Position numbers and translations under genes: made by a program
Notes under the pieces: generated by a model
Seen by the model: only the letters and a program-made list of their open reading frames with translations
What the model was told of the DNA's origin: nothing
Databases searched by the model: none
Shown here: piece by piece, positions 24,020 through 32,021 of the stretch
How the letters are laid out: each line of letters begins with the position of its first letter
Position numbering within the stretch: the stretch's first letter is position 1
NCBI RefSeq assembly: GCF_003323745.1
Contig: NZ_QOIL01000034.1
Location: 1 to 64,000, forward strand
Source of the DNA: Sphaerisporangium album
Lineage (GTDB): Bacteria > Actinomycetota > Actinomycetes > Streptosporangiales > Streptosporangiaceae
Length of the DNA: 64,000 nt
Direction of reading: 5' to 3'

Positions 24020-24666
24020 TCGACCCCCACCTGCCCGCCCTGCGCGCCCTCGACTGGGACGACACCTCACAGGTCCAGCTCACCACCGCCGGGCTGCTCG
24101 CCGACCTCGCGCAGGACCGCGCCGCGCTGCGCGCCGCCGTCGAGGCGATCCGCGGCGACGCACACCTGCAGGGGCTGTGCGAGCACTACGACATCCTCGA
24201 CAAGCTCGTCCTGCACGACGACCGGGAATCCGGGTTCCGGCTCCGGCTGCACCTGTTCGGCCCGGACCACTACGACCGGCCGCACAACCACCGATGGACC
24301 TACTCCGCCCGTCTCCTCACGGGCAGCTACACCCACACCCTTTACGGGACCGAGGAAGGGTTCAACGAGTCGATCGACGTCAGGAAGCTGCACGCCAAGA
24401 TGGTGCGCACAGAGAAGGCCGGTGACAGCTACACGCTGCACCACACGATGGTCCATGCCGCGGTCGCCGAGCCCGACACGGTGTCCCTCATCGCCCGCGG
24501 CCCCGCCGTCAAGGACCGGTTCCTGGTCACCGACCGAGCCACAGGCCAGGTGTGGTGGCAGTACGGCGCAGCGCAGGAATCCCCCGAGCAGGCAGCCGCG
24601 AAGCGCATGACCCTAGACCAGTTCGACGAATGCCTGCGCACGCTCCATAAGCTGCACCTCCTCTGA
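24010..24666 (+). CDS. cupin-like metalloenzyme, last gene of the cargo operon (218 aa)
   Basis: ATG 24010. After a helical N-terminal 70 residues, FRLRLHLFGPDHYDRPHNHR followed by WTYSARLLTGSYTHTLYG is a cupin core with several His (HNH, then THT) able to hold a metal ion; HHTMVHAAVAEPDT is the second half-motif. Cysteine-dioxygenase-like proteins look like this. It may oxidise or isomerise the pathway product; unproven. It ends just before the interspersed hairpin repeat at 24720. Confidence 0.65.
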   Translation: MSVIDPHLPALRALDWDDTSQVQLTTAGLLADLAQDRAALRAAVEAIRGDAHLQGLCEHYDILDKLVLHDDRESGFRLRLHLFGPDHYDRPHNHRWTYSARLLTGSYTHTLYGTEEGFNESIDVRKLHAKMVRTEKAGDSYTLHHTMVHAAVAEPDTVSLIARGPAVKDRFLVTDRATGQVWWQYGAAQESPEQAAAKRMTLDQFDECLRTLHKLHLL

Positions 24667-24719
24667 CCGCTGAACCACCAAGGCCGGAGTCCGATCCAGT
24701 AAGGCTGGCCTGGTTGGCC

Positions 24720-24783
24720 TTTGACCAGGGCGAACGCGATCCGCTGATCGGCTAGCACGATCAGGCCTGCCACCGCGCGGGTC
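24720..24783. repeat. interspersed hairpin repeat, copy 2
   Basis: About 57 of 64 bases match 25743-25806. The GGCCTGC/GCGGGTC arms differ from the other copies but still pair if G-U wobbles are allowed, suggesting selection at the RNA level. It begins 54 bp after the cargo operon stop and may terminate it. Confidence 0.65.
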
Positions 24784-24909
24784 TGCTGCGTCTCTGGCCT
24801 GGGCGTGATGGGGACAAGTCGGCTATAACCGCGCCCGCTCGGAATGGGTACCACCGCTGGTCACTGGGGTGACGGCCATAGTTTGCCAAGGTCGCTACTC
24901 TGGACGTTT

Positions 24910-25551
24910 ATGAACAACACGGACCTCCTGAGGGAGGCCGCCATCTTGACACAGGTCAACAAGTTCGTAGGCGTTGCCATCGCGCTGATCGGCGCCTTCA
25001 TCGTCGCGCCAGACGGTGCCAGCAGGATTCTCCAGATCTCGGGAACCCGGATCCGGTCAAGGGTCAATCGCTTCCGTCGTTCAACACAGAAGATCACTTT
25101 GCAGGGGCTCTCTGAGGAGGGCCGTGCCTCCGACGCCATGAGCGTCCAGAAGAACAACTACCCGTGGATGTCGGATGCGCCCATCGACGAGCGCATCGAA
25201 ACGCTCCACCGATACATCATTGATCTCGAAAAGCGGCTGAACGACACCATGAGCGCGGTAAGCCAGGAACGAGGTGCGCGAGAAGAAGCCCTCACCGAGC
25301 TCAACCGCACGTTCACGGCGAGACTGGACGAACTTCATCGTCTGCTGCAGGAGAAGGAACGGCAGACTGCCACCATCGACGCTCGCGGACTTCCCGTCAT
25401 CGGTTTCGGCGTCGTCCTCAGTGGGATTCCTGAGGCTTTGGCGGAGATTCCCTTGCATGTCGGGTGGGCCCTGCCCTTCGCGGGCTTCGCCTGGATGGTC
25501 GTAGCGGCGCGGGATGGTATACGGGATCGGCGCGCAACCAGCGCATCATGA
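24910..25551 (+). CDS. membrane protein with central coiled coil (213 aa)
   Basis: The start chosen is ATG 24910, in-frame with an upstream GTG-rich extension that has poor bias. An N-terminal hydrophobic helix (FVGVAIALIGAFIVAP), a charged helical region with heptads (DERIETLHRYIIDLEKRLND ... LDELHRLLQEKERQ) and a C-terminal hydrophobic pair (LPVIGFGVVLSGIP, HVGWALPFAGFAWMVVAA) are visible. The general plan resembles 14218-14832. Codon bias is weaker than in the phage genes. Family unknown. Confidence 0.55.
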   Translation: MNNTDLLREAAILTQVNKFVGVAIALIGAFIVAPDGASRILQISGTRIRSRVNRFRRSTQKITLQGLSEEGRASDAMSVQKNNYPWMSDAPIDERIETLHRYIIDLEKRLNDTMSAVSQERGAREEALTELNRTFTARLDELHRLLQEKERQTATIDARGLPVIGFGVVLSGIPEALAEIPLHVGWALPFAGFAWMVVAARDGIRDRRATSAS

Positions 25552-25580
25552 AAGGTACAGAAGGGCAGGCGGCAATGGTC

Positions 25581-25608
25581 ATGGGCCCGGCATGAAAGCC
25601 GGGCCCAT
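25581..25608 (+). terminator. terminator hairpin
   Basis: Perfect 11-bp stem ATGGGCCCGGC/GCCGGGCCCAT with a six-base loop, 30 bp downstream of the 24910-25551 stop. Confidence 0.7.
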
Positions 25609-25742
25609 AGTGCGGCGGCTGCGCTGTTCCCGAGGGAGAGGCCGCGCGCCAGCCCAAGTGGGTGAGCTTGGGTCGGCGTACAGCGCTGCTCCCGCTACCC
25701 GGCACAGCCCCCAACGCGACGCGTCCCCAGTGCCAGTTGACA

Positions 25743-25806
25743 TTTGACCAGGGCGAACGCCATCCTGTGATCAGCTAGCACGATCAGGCCCGCCACCGCG
25801 CGGGCC
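25743..25806. repeat. interspersed hairpin repeat, copy 3
   Basis: Starts TTTGACCAGGGCGAACGCC and ends with the GGCCCGC/GCGGGCC hairpin. Copies 2 and 3 lie in direct orientation about 1 kb apart and flank the 24910-25551 gene. The 25552-25927 stretch otherwise holds only the terminator at 25581. Confidence 0.65.
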
Positions 25807-25927
25807 TTCGTCATCTTGCGTAAAAATTTCCATCGGCGGGTGCTCGGGGAAGGTGCTCGCGCACTGCGAGAGCTAATCGGGGCCGCTGAGCTGCGTGCAG
25901 CCGTATGCAACCCCGAGCGAGCCGCGG

Positions 25928-26701
25928 TCAAGATCGGGGCCGCACCTCCAGTTCGACCCTCATCGAGAGCAGCGCACACACGTCTACCCCAGGAGAAGGA
26001 CTGACCACCTCGAACCCTGCCCGTCCGAGTTCGTCAACCACGCTCTTGGCGATCTCGTAAGCGTTTCGCCATTGCTCGTCCATCAGCAAGCGGATCTCGT
26101 AGGAGTTGGACAGCCAGAGCGCAACATCGCGGTCATCCCCCTGCCGACCACTGGTTGACAGCCGCGCTCCTTCCTCGATCGCCCGCGTGGCGCGGTCCAG
26201 GAGTTCGATGGCTCGGAAGAGACCCTGACGGTCGAGCTCTTGCATGACCGTTGCGGCGAGGAGGCTGCGCGCCGGGCGTCCGCTCTCGCTGCCCAGCCGA
26301 TCGAGCAGTTCGGCATCCAGATGCCGAGAGGGCTGCCTGGCGAGCTGAAGTTCTCCGCGCGCCACGTCGATCACGCGAAGGAGCCGGTCCGGATCGAGAG
26401 AGCGAACGCGGTAATCCCGATATCTCTTCAGCGCCTTGGCCGGGTTGTGGCTGATCCATCGTGCGAGCAACTCGGTGGCGGGACGTACCTCCTCGGCTAC
26501 CCGGCCCCACTCGGAGACGGGAAGCTCGATCGGTCCGCCGAAAAGACCGAGAGAGCTGGCGAGCAGGTCTCGTACCTCGGCGGCCCGCGTGCCGCCGGAC
26601 ATGGCGGCACGCCTGTCAATCTCGGCGAGGAGTTCGTCTGGGATGGTGGTGGTGATGGGTGTGCCGACCGGCGGCCGGCCACCTCTGGTGGAGTCGGACA
26701 A
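25928..26701 (-). CDS. ribbon-helix-helix regulator with helical C-terminal domain (257 aa)
   Basis: TTG 26701. Residues 8-55 (GRPPVGTPITTTIPDELLAE ... TRAAEVRDLLASSL) form a CopG/Arc-type ribbon-helix-helix preceded by a basic GRPP arm. The rest is a long helical domain, perhaps for ligand binding or oligomerisation. An extensive palindrome starts 18 bp upstream of the start codon (26720-26764), so autoregulation is likely. Being divergent from the terminase operon, it may also control late gene entry. Confidence 0.65.
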   Translation of the reverse strand: MSDSTRGGRPPVGTPITTTIPDELLAEIDRRAAMSGGTRAAEVRDLLASSLGLFGGPIELPVSEWGRVAEEVRPATELLARWISHNPAKALKRYRDYRVRSLDPDRLLRVIDVARGELQLARQPSRHLDAELLDRLGSESGRPARSLLAATVMQELDRQGLFRAIELLDRATRAIEEGARLSTSGRQGDDRDVALWLSNSYEIRLLMDEQWRNAYEIAKSVVDELGRAGFEVVSPSPGVDVCALLSMRVELEVRPRS

Positions 26702-26719
26702 CGGAACCCCCGAGTAGTG

Positions 26720-26764
26720 GTTTTCGATGCGGAAACTAGCGTACTAGGTTTTCGCATTGAAAAC
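26720..26764. promoter_or_regulatory. 45-bp palindromic operator
   Basis: Arms of 20-21 bp (GTTTTCGATGCGG-AAACTAG at 26720-26739 and CTAGGTTTTCGCATTGAAAAC at 26744-26764 read inversely) match with two or three differences around a CGTA centre. Four TTTTCxxTG-like half-sites suit cooperative ribbon-helix-helix dimers. Confidence 0.7.
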
Positions 26765-26887
26765 TACGGGTGTGATCATTTCGGCGCCAGCAGGCCCGCC
26801 ACCTCCGCTGGGGCCGCTTCTGGAGCCTGGAGAATTTCCACAGCGGGGGACGCACAGGGAAGGGCGTGCCAGCGGAGCTGAAGGGCC

Positions 26888-27046
26888 GTAGCGCTGGCCG
26901 GTGCCCGCAGCCGCGACGCGGGCTGTCTCCTGCTCGTCAGAAACACCCAGCAGCACCCGTCCACGCTTCGGACAGGGTGCTGGGCCCGCCTGTCCGGGCC
27001 TTCGCATGTCACGGACTTCCTGGCCCCTCGGGACGGCCAGGGAGAT
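26888..27046. repeat. duplicated intergenic structured element, copy B
   Basis: Second copy of the element at 15253-15436, with the same two conserved blocks and, between them, an 8-bp CAGCACCC/GGGTGCTG stem extended by GTCC/GGAC. It lies in the 412-bp spacer between the RHH gene and the terminase genes and ends 68 bp before ATG 27114. Confidence 0.6.
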
Positions 27047-27113
27047 GGGGAAGAGGGAAGGGCGGCGGGACGGCGACCCCGCCGCCCGCTCCGTCGGGAG
27101 GGCGGGGATCGCC

Positions 27114-27689
27114 ATGTCCGAGGTGCGAGGTGGGGACGGCCGTTACCACCGCGACCCCAGGACGGCCAAACGCGACGCCGAGGCATGCCGTCTACGCGCA
27201 CGCGGCTACACCTACGAACAGATCGCCGTCGAGCTCAAGATGTCCGGCAAGGGCCGCGCGTACGACGCCGTGCAGCGCGCCCTGGCCGACACGGTCAGGG
27301 AGCCGGCCGAGGAGGTTCGCCAGCTCGAAGTCCTCCGCTTAGACGAGCTGTACCGCGCCGCCCTGGCGGTGATGGAGAACACGCATTACGTGGTGTCACA
27401 CGGCAAGATCGTGCGCCTCGGCGAGCCGTACATCGACGACGACGGCGAAGCCGCCGTGGATGACGACCAGGGCGCGCCCTTGGTCGACGACGCCCCGGTG
27501 CTCGCGGCGATCGACCGCATGCTGCGGATCCAGGAACGGCGGGCCCGTCTGCTGGGCTTGGACTCCCCGCAGCGGGTCAGCATCGACGCGCAGAACCTCG
27601 GCGACGACATCCGCGGCCTGATCTCCGCTCTCACCGGCGAGGACGACGATGACGACGCCGACGAAGAGGAGCCCGACGAGACCGGCTGA
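27114..27689 (+). CDS. terS: terminase small subunit-like protein
   Basis: 191 aa, ATG 27114. The N-terminus (RTAKRDAEACRLRARGYTYE followed by QIAVELKM) is a helix-turn-helix that would recognise the packaging site. The middle is a helical oligomerisation part and the tail is very acidic (EDDDDDADEEEPDE). Position directly before the large terminase and overlap with it support the call. Sequence alone would leave it as a DNA-binding phage protein. Confidence 0.7.
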   Translation: MSEVRGGDGRYHRDPRTAKRDAEACRLRARGYTYEQIAVELKMSGKGRAYDAVQRALADTVREPAEEVRQLEVLRLDELYRAALAVMENTHYVVSHGKIVRLGEPYIDDDGEAAVDDDQGAPLVDDAPVLAAIDRMLRIQERRARLLGLDSPQRVSIDAQNLGDDIRGLISALTGEDDDDDADEEEPDETG

Positions 27690-29199
27690 CCTGGAACGCA
27701 TCCAGGCCGGCATCGACGAGCTGGTGCGCGCCGGAGACACCCGGCGCCTGCGCGCGGCGCAGCGACTGCTCACCAGCGCGGTCGATCGCAAGCGGGTCGC
27801 CGAGCGGGCCCGCAAGTACGTCCGCGACCCGATCGCCTGGGTGATCCGGCGGCTCAAGCAGATCGTCTGGAGCAAGCAGCAGGAGATTCTGCTTGCGGTC
27901 CGCGACCACCGGCGGGTGGCGGTGCGCAGCGGGCACGGCGTCGGGAAGTCGCACACCGCCTCCCTGGTGGCGGCGTGGTGGTTGGACACCCACGAGCCCG
28001 GGACCGCGTTCGTCGTCACCACCGCCCCGACCTTCCCCCAGGTGCGGGCAATCCTCTGGCGGTACATCCGGCGGATCCACAAGGCGGCGCGACTGCCGGG
28101 CAAGGTCAACCAAGTCGAGTGGCTGATCGACGACGAGCTCGTCGCGTACGGCCGGAAGCCAGCCGACCACGACGAGTCCGCGTTTCAGGGCATCCACGCG
28201 GAATTCGTCTTAGTGATCATCGACGAAGCGTGCGGCATCCCCGAGCAGCTGTGGATCGCGGCCGACGCCCTGGCCACCGGGCCCGAGTGCCGCATCTTCG
28301 CGATCGGAAATCCGGACAACCCGGCGAGCCACTTCAAGCGGGTGTGCCTGCCGGGCTCGGGCTGGCATGTGATCGGCATCAGCGCGTTCGACAGCCCGAA
28401 TCTGACTGGGGAGGCCGTCCCGCCGAAGGTCGGCAAGGCCTTGGTGAGCCGCGAGTGGGTCGAAGAGAAACGGCGGGAATGGGGCGAGGACAACCCCCTT
28501 TATCGCTCGAAGGTGCTCGGAGAGTTCAGCGAGGACAGCCAGTGGCAGGTCGTGCGCACCTCCGACGTCGCCGCCTGCCGCATCGACCTGGACAAGCCGT
28601 ACGCGCCGGTGGAGCTGCTGCCGGTGGAGCTCGGCGTGGACGTCGGGGGCGGGCGAGACGAGACCGTGATCCGTGAGCGCCGCGGCCAGGTCGCCGGCCG
28701 CGAGTGGCGCGAGCACACCGACCGGCCCGAGGTCATCGCGCCGATGGTCCTGCAGGCCATCCGGGAGACCGGCGCCACCTCGGTCAAGATCGACTCCAAC
28801 GGGGTCGGGTTCGGCGTCGTCGGCGAACTGCGCAACATGGCCGCCCGCGGCCTGCATACCGCGCGGATCTCCGCCGTGAACGTCAGCGAGGCCCCGCGCG
28901 ACCCGGCCCGCTTCGCGAACCTGCGCGCCGAGATCTGGTGGTGCATCGGCCGCGAGCTGTCTGAGGCCCGCGAGTGGGACCTGTCCACCATGGACAACGC
29001 TGACGACACCGTGGCCCAGCTGCTGGAACCGCAATGGAGCCTGGACCCCAAGGGCCGGGTCCTGGTCGAGAAGAAGGACGACATCATCGAGCGCCTCGGC
29101 CGGTCACCCGACAACGCCGACGCGCTGCTGCTGGCGTTCTTCTGCCCGGCCGACGCTGTAACCGACTACATGGAGCACCTGCTCAGGAGGGGGTCGTGA
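27649..29199 (+). CDS. terL: terminase large subunit (packaging ATPase-nuclease)
   Basis: 516 aa. ATG 27649 overlaps the small subunit by 41 bp. Walker A is SGHGVGKSHT (near residue 94) and Walker B LVIIDEACG. AFQGIHAEF lies between them. The nuclease half has LGVDVGGGRDETVI and IDSNGVGFGV, then a late Asp (SPDNADALLLAF), the three acidic positions of the RNase-H-like nuclease. It drives DNA into the prohead and cuts it. The stop overlaps the portal start. Confidence 0.95.
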   Translation: MTTPTKRSPTRPADLERIQAGIDELVRAGDTRRLRAAQRLLTSAVDRKRVAERARKYVRDPIAWVIRRLKQIVWSKQQEILLAVRDHRRVAVRSGHGVGKSHTASLVAAWWLDTHEPGTAFVVTTAPTFPQVRAILWRYIRRIHKAARLPGKVNQVEWLIDDELVAYGRKPADHDESAFQGIHAEFVLVIIDEACGIPEQLWIAADALATGPECRIFAIGNPDNPASHFKRVCLPGSGWHVIGISAFDSPNLTGEAVPPKVGKALVSREWVEEKRREWGEDNPLYRSKVLGEFSEDSQWQVVRTSDVAACRIDLDKPYAPVELLPVELGVDVGGGRDETVIRERRGQVAGREWREHTDRPEVIAPMVLQAIRETGATSVKIDSNGVGFGVVGELRNMAARGLHTARISAVNVSEAPRDPARFANLRAEIWWCIGRELSEAREWDLSTMDNADDTVAQLLEPQWSLDPKGRVLVEKKDDIIERLGRSPDNADALLLAFFCPADAVTDYMEHLLRRGS

Positions 29200-31412
29200 T
29201 GGCCTGGTGGCGCCGCCGTGTCCCCCCGGACGATGTGGAGAAGGCCGCCCCGCCTCCCCAGGCGCACATGGTGCCGCTGTCGGAGGTCGTCGCCGCGCTC
29301 ACCCAACGGCCCCCTGCGGAGGCCGCCGCCGTCACGCCGATGCCGCGACCCGAGGGGTGGTTCGCCGCGCCGTTCGGCCCGGGGACGCCCCTGATCCCTG
29401 AGGCGATAAACCGGCCGCGCACCGACACCGGCCGGCCCGAACCTCGGCTGTGGGACTACCCCGTCAGCTGGAACCTGCAACCCGGCGGGCAACGCCTGGT
29501 GCCATGGGCCATCCTGCGCAGCGCGGCGGACGCGCCGGTGATCCGGCAGTGCATCCAGGTTCGCAAACGGGGCATCATCGACCTCGGGTGGGACATCACC
29601 ATCAGCCAGGACGCCGTAGAGGCTGCGCAGGCCGAGGGCACCAGCCGAGCCGACGCCGACAGCAGGCTACGTGATCGCTTCGCGGGGGATGTCGCCCGGC
29701 TGGTGGAGTTCTGGAAGGAGCCTGACCGGGGCAACGGGCTCGGCTTCGCCGCCTGGCTAAGCGCGCTCTTGGAGGAGCACCTGGTGCTCGACGCCGTGGC
29801 GATCTACCCGCGCATGACCTACGGCGGAGAGTTGTTCTCCTACGAGTTGATCGACGGCTCGACCATCAAGCCGCTGCTCACCGAGCGCGGCGGCCGCCCG
29901 CTTCCTCCCCACCCGGCCTACCAGCAGATCGTCAAGGGCTTCCCCCGCGGAGAGTTCACCGCGGCCGTCGCCGACGACGGCACCGTGCAAGGTCTGGCGG
30001 CTGACCAGCTCGTCTACGAGCGGTACAACGTCCGCACCTGGACCCCGTACGGCTACAGCCCGGTCGAGCAGGCGCTGATCGACATGGACATCTACCTCAA
30101 GCGGCTGGCGTGGATGCGGGATGAGTACACCCCGGGCGTGCAGCGCGAATCGTTCATGGTCAACAGCGGGACCGTGCACTGGTCGCCGGATCAGCTGCGC
30201 GAGTACGAGCGCGCCTTCAACGACGATGTCTCCAGTAACCGGGCGCGGTGGAGGTTCCTGCCCCCGGGCCTTCAGCCGGACGACTCGGCCGACCAGGGCG
30301 AGAGGTACAAGCCCGACTACGACCTGCACCTGATCAAGCTGGTCGCCTCGCATTTCGGGGTTCCTCTGCCCGAGCTCGGGTTCTCCGAGGCCAAGGGGCT
30401 CGGCAGCTCGGGGTGGAGCGAGGGCCAGGAGGCCGTTCAGCACCGCCAGGGCGTGCTACCCACGGCCCGATGGCTGGAGGCGCTGCTCACGGGCATCTCC
30501 CGCCGCTTCCTCGGCATGCCGCGCGAGCTGGAGTTCCGTTTCCTCGGCCTGGAGGACCAGGATGAGGAAACGGCCGACAAGATCGTGGAAGCGCGGGTGA
30601 AGTCGGGCCGGCTCACCTACAACGAAGGCAGGGATCAACTGGGCCTGCCGCGGTACGCGATCCCCGAGGCCGACCGGCCCGCCATCGTCACCAGCTCGGG
30701 CCTGGTCTTCCTGGAAGGGGCGCTGGCCACGCAGGAGGCGCAGCGCGCGGCCGGGGGACACGACCAGACCGCCCGCCCTGGCGCCCCAGGTGAGGACCGG
30801 CCAGCGCAGGACCGGCCGCCAGCGAGCGATGCGGCCAAGGCCGAGCTGGCGACGTTCCGCCGCTGGGCCCGCAAGCACGTCGGCGCCGATCGGCGCTTCC
30901 AGTTCACCACCGAGCGCGACGTCGTGCTCACGCTCGCGCCCGACCTGGCCGACGACAACCGCGTCACCTGGAAGGCGGCGAGCCCGGCCCCAAAAGCCCG
31001 GTGGGCGGGCTGGGAGCATGACCAGGCCCTGGCCCGGCACTACGCCCCACTGATCGCCGACGCTCTCGCCGACGCGGTCGACGCCGAGCGGCTCGCCCGC
31101 GCCTGGCTCGCGGCGCGCGGCCAGAAGGCGGCCGACCCAGGGGACGCACGCTCCTGGCTGGACGCGCGCGGCATCTGGTCGCGCATCCGCGACGCCCTGG
31201 GGCGGGTGCTGCGCCGGCTGTGGCCCGAGGCATGGCACCTGGGCATCCGCGCGGCGCAGGCTGCGGCCACCAGCGCGCCCGTGGACTGGGTGCCTGGACG
31301 CCCGGCGACCACGAGGCGGCCGCGCGGTTGTACTCCGGGCACCGCGGACTGCAGGACCTGCTGGACCGGGACGGCATCGAGACGATCCGCAGCGTTGCGG
31401 CCACCCGGATGA
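29199..31412 (+). CDS. portal protein, C-terminus shifted out of frame
   Basis: 737 aa as read. ATG 29199 follows AGGAGGGGG. Residues 85-480 have the phage portal pattern: APVIRQCIQVRKRGIIDLGW, LDAVAIYPRMTYGGELFSYE, GYSPVEQALIDMDIYLKRLA and the clip/stem region GSSGWSEGQEAVQHRQGVL. From about base 31290 the reading frame gives an Arg/Pro-rich nonsense tail, while the -1 frame encodes the MuF domain. The native product is probably a portal-MuF fusion of about 855 residues. Confidence 0.9.
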   Translation: MAWWRRRVPPDDVEKAAPPPQAHMVPLSEVVAALTQRPPAEAAAVTPMPRPEGWFAAPFGPGTPLIPEAINRPRTDTGRPEPRLWDYPVSWNLQPGGQRLVPWAILRSAADAPVIRQCIQVRKRGIIDLGWDITISQDAVEAAQAEGTSRADADSRLRDRFAGDVARLVEFWKEPDRGNGLGFAAWLSALLEEHLVLDAVAIYPRMTYGGELFSYELIDGSTIKPLLTERGGRPLPPHPAYQQIVKGFPRGEFTAAVADDGTVQGLAADQLVYERYNVRTWTPYGYSPVEQALIDMDIYLKRLAWMRDEYTPGVQRESFMVNSGTVHWSPDQLREYERAFNDDVSSNRARWRFLPPGLQPDDSADQGERYKPDYDLHLIKLVASHFGVPLPELGFSEAKGLGSSGWSEGQEAVQHRQGVLPTARWLEALLTGISRRFLGMPRELEFRFLGLEDQDEETADKIVEARVKSGRLTYNEGRDQLGLPRYAIPEADRPAIVTSSGLVFLEGALATQEAQRAAGGHDQTARPGAPGEDRPAQDRPPASDAAKAELATFRRWARKHVGADRRFQFTTERDVVLTLAPDLADDNRVTWKAASPAPKARWAGWEHDQALARHYAPLIADALADAVDAERLARAWLAARGQKAADPGDARSWLDARGIWSRIRDALGRVLRRLWPEAWHLGIRAAQAAATSAPVDWVPGRPATTRRPRGCTPGTADCRTCWTGTASRRSAALRPPG

Positions 31413-31765
31413 ACGACCTGGCCGCCAAGCTCGCCCAGGCCGTGGATGAGGGCTGGTCGGCCGACCGGCTCGCGGACGAGATCCGCGGCATGCTGAGGCG
31501 GCCGGACCGCGCCGAAATGATCGCGACCACCGAGATCGCGCGGGTGGTGTCGACCGCGTCCCTGGAGCGCTACCGAGATGCCGGTATCGAGTTCGTGGAG
31601 TGGGATACCGCCTACGACGAGCGGGTCTGCCCGGTGTGCCAGGAGAACGAGGAGGCAGGTCCGGTGCGGATCGGTCAGGTCTTTCCAGGCGATGCGTTCG
31701 CGCCGCCGCAGCACCCCTGGTGCCGATGTGCGCCGCAGCCGGTACTGGAGGTCATCCCGGTGTGA
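31220..31765 (+). pseudogene. MuF (phage head morphogenesis) domain, in the -1 frame relative to the portal
   Basis: From about 31290 this frame reads AWTPGDHEAAARLYSGHRGL ... STASLERYRDAGIEFVEW, then DERVCPVCQENE and HPWCRCAPQP, the classic SPP1-gp7/MuF C-terminus with its Cys/His cluster. There is no ribosome site for a separate start. A re-read of one G in TGGGTGCC would join it to the portal. So it is either a one-base deletion or a -1 slip. MuF proteins help prohead assembly. Confidence 0.75.
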
Positions 31766-31920
31766 CGGACCAAGATCGGCCCGAGGCAGGCTGCGCATAC
31801 CGGCCACTGTGTCGTCTGTTCAAACCCCCAGCATGCCTGGTCATCGACGTACCACTCGAACAAGGCCAGAGCTGGCAGGGCGGCGCAGTTGACGCATTCG
31901 ACGTCGCCAGGGTGGGCCAC
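31675..31920 (-). CDS. possible antisense zinc-knuckle gene (81 aa)
   Basis: A minus-strand frame with GTG 31920. CVNCAALPALALFEWYVDD followed by PVCAACLGP is a plausible two-CxxC protein, and the 31766-31980 stretch has no plus-strand gene. Its last 30 codons overlap the MuF end, and the ribosome site is weak. It could be a moron gene in the late operon or chance. Confidence 0.35.
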   Translation of the reverse strand: MAHPGDVECVNCAALPALALFEWYVDDQACWGFEQTTQWPVCAACLGPILVRHTGMTSSTGCGAHRHQGCCGGANASPGKT

Positions 31921-32021
31921 GACCTTCGCAGTACTCCCTCACGACGTCAGAGGTTAGGGATCGCAGGGTGAGGTGTTTTCCCTGCTCAAGCAGTTCTCAT
32001 GTCAAATTTCCGGGGAGAAGC

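Noticed and set aside
24720-25806. attL/attR direct repeats of an integrated element
   Set aside because: A third copy lies at 14855, copies are diverged, contain a hairpin and sit after genes, which suits a terminator-like repeat better.
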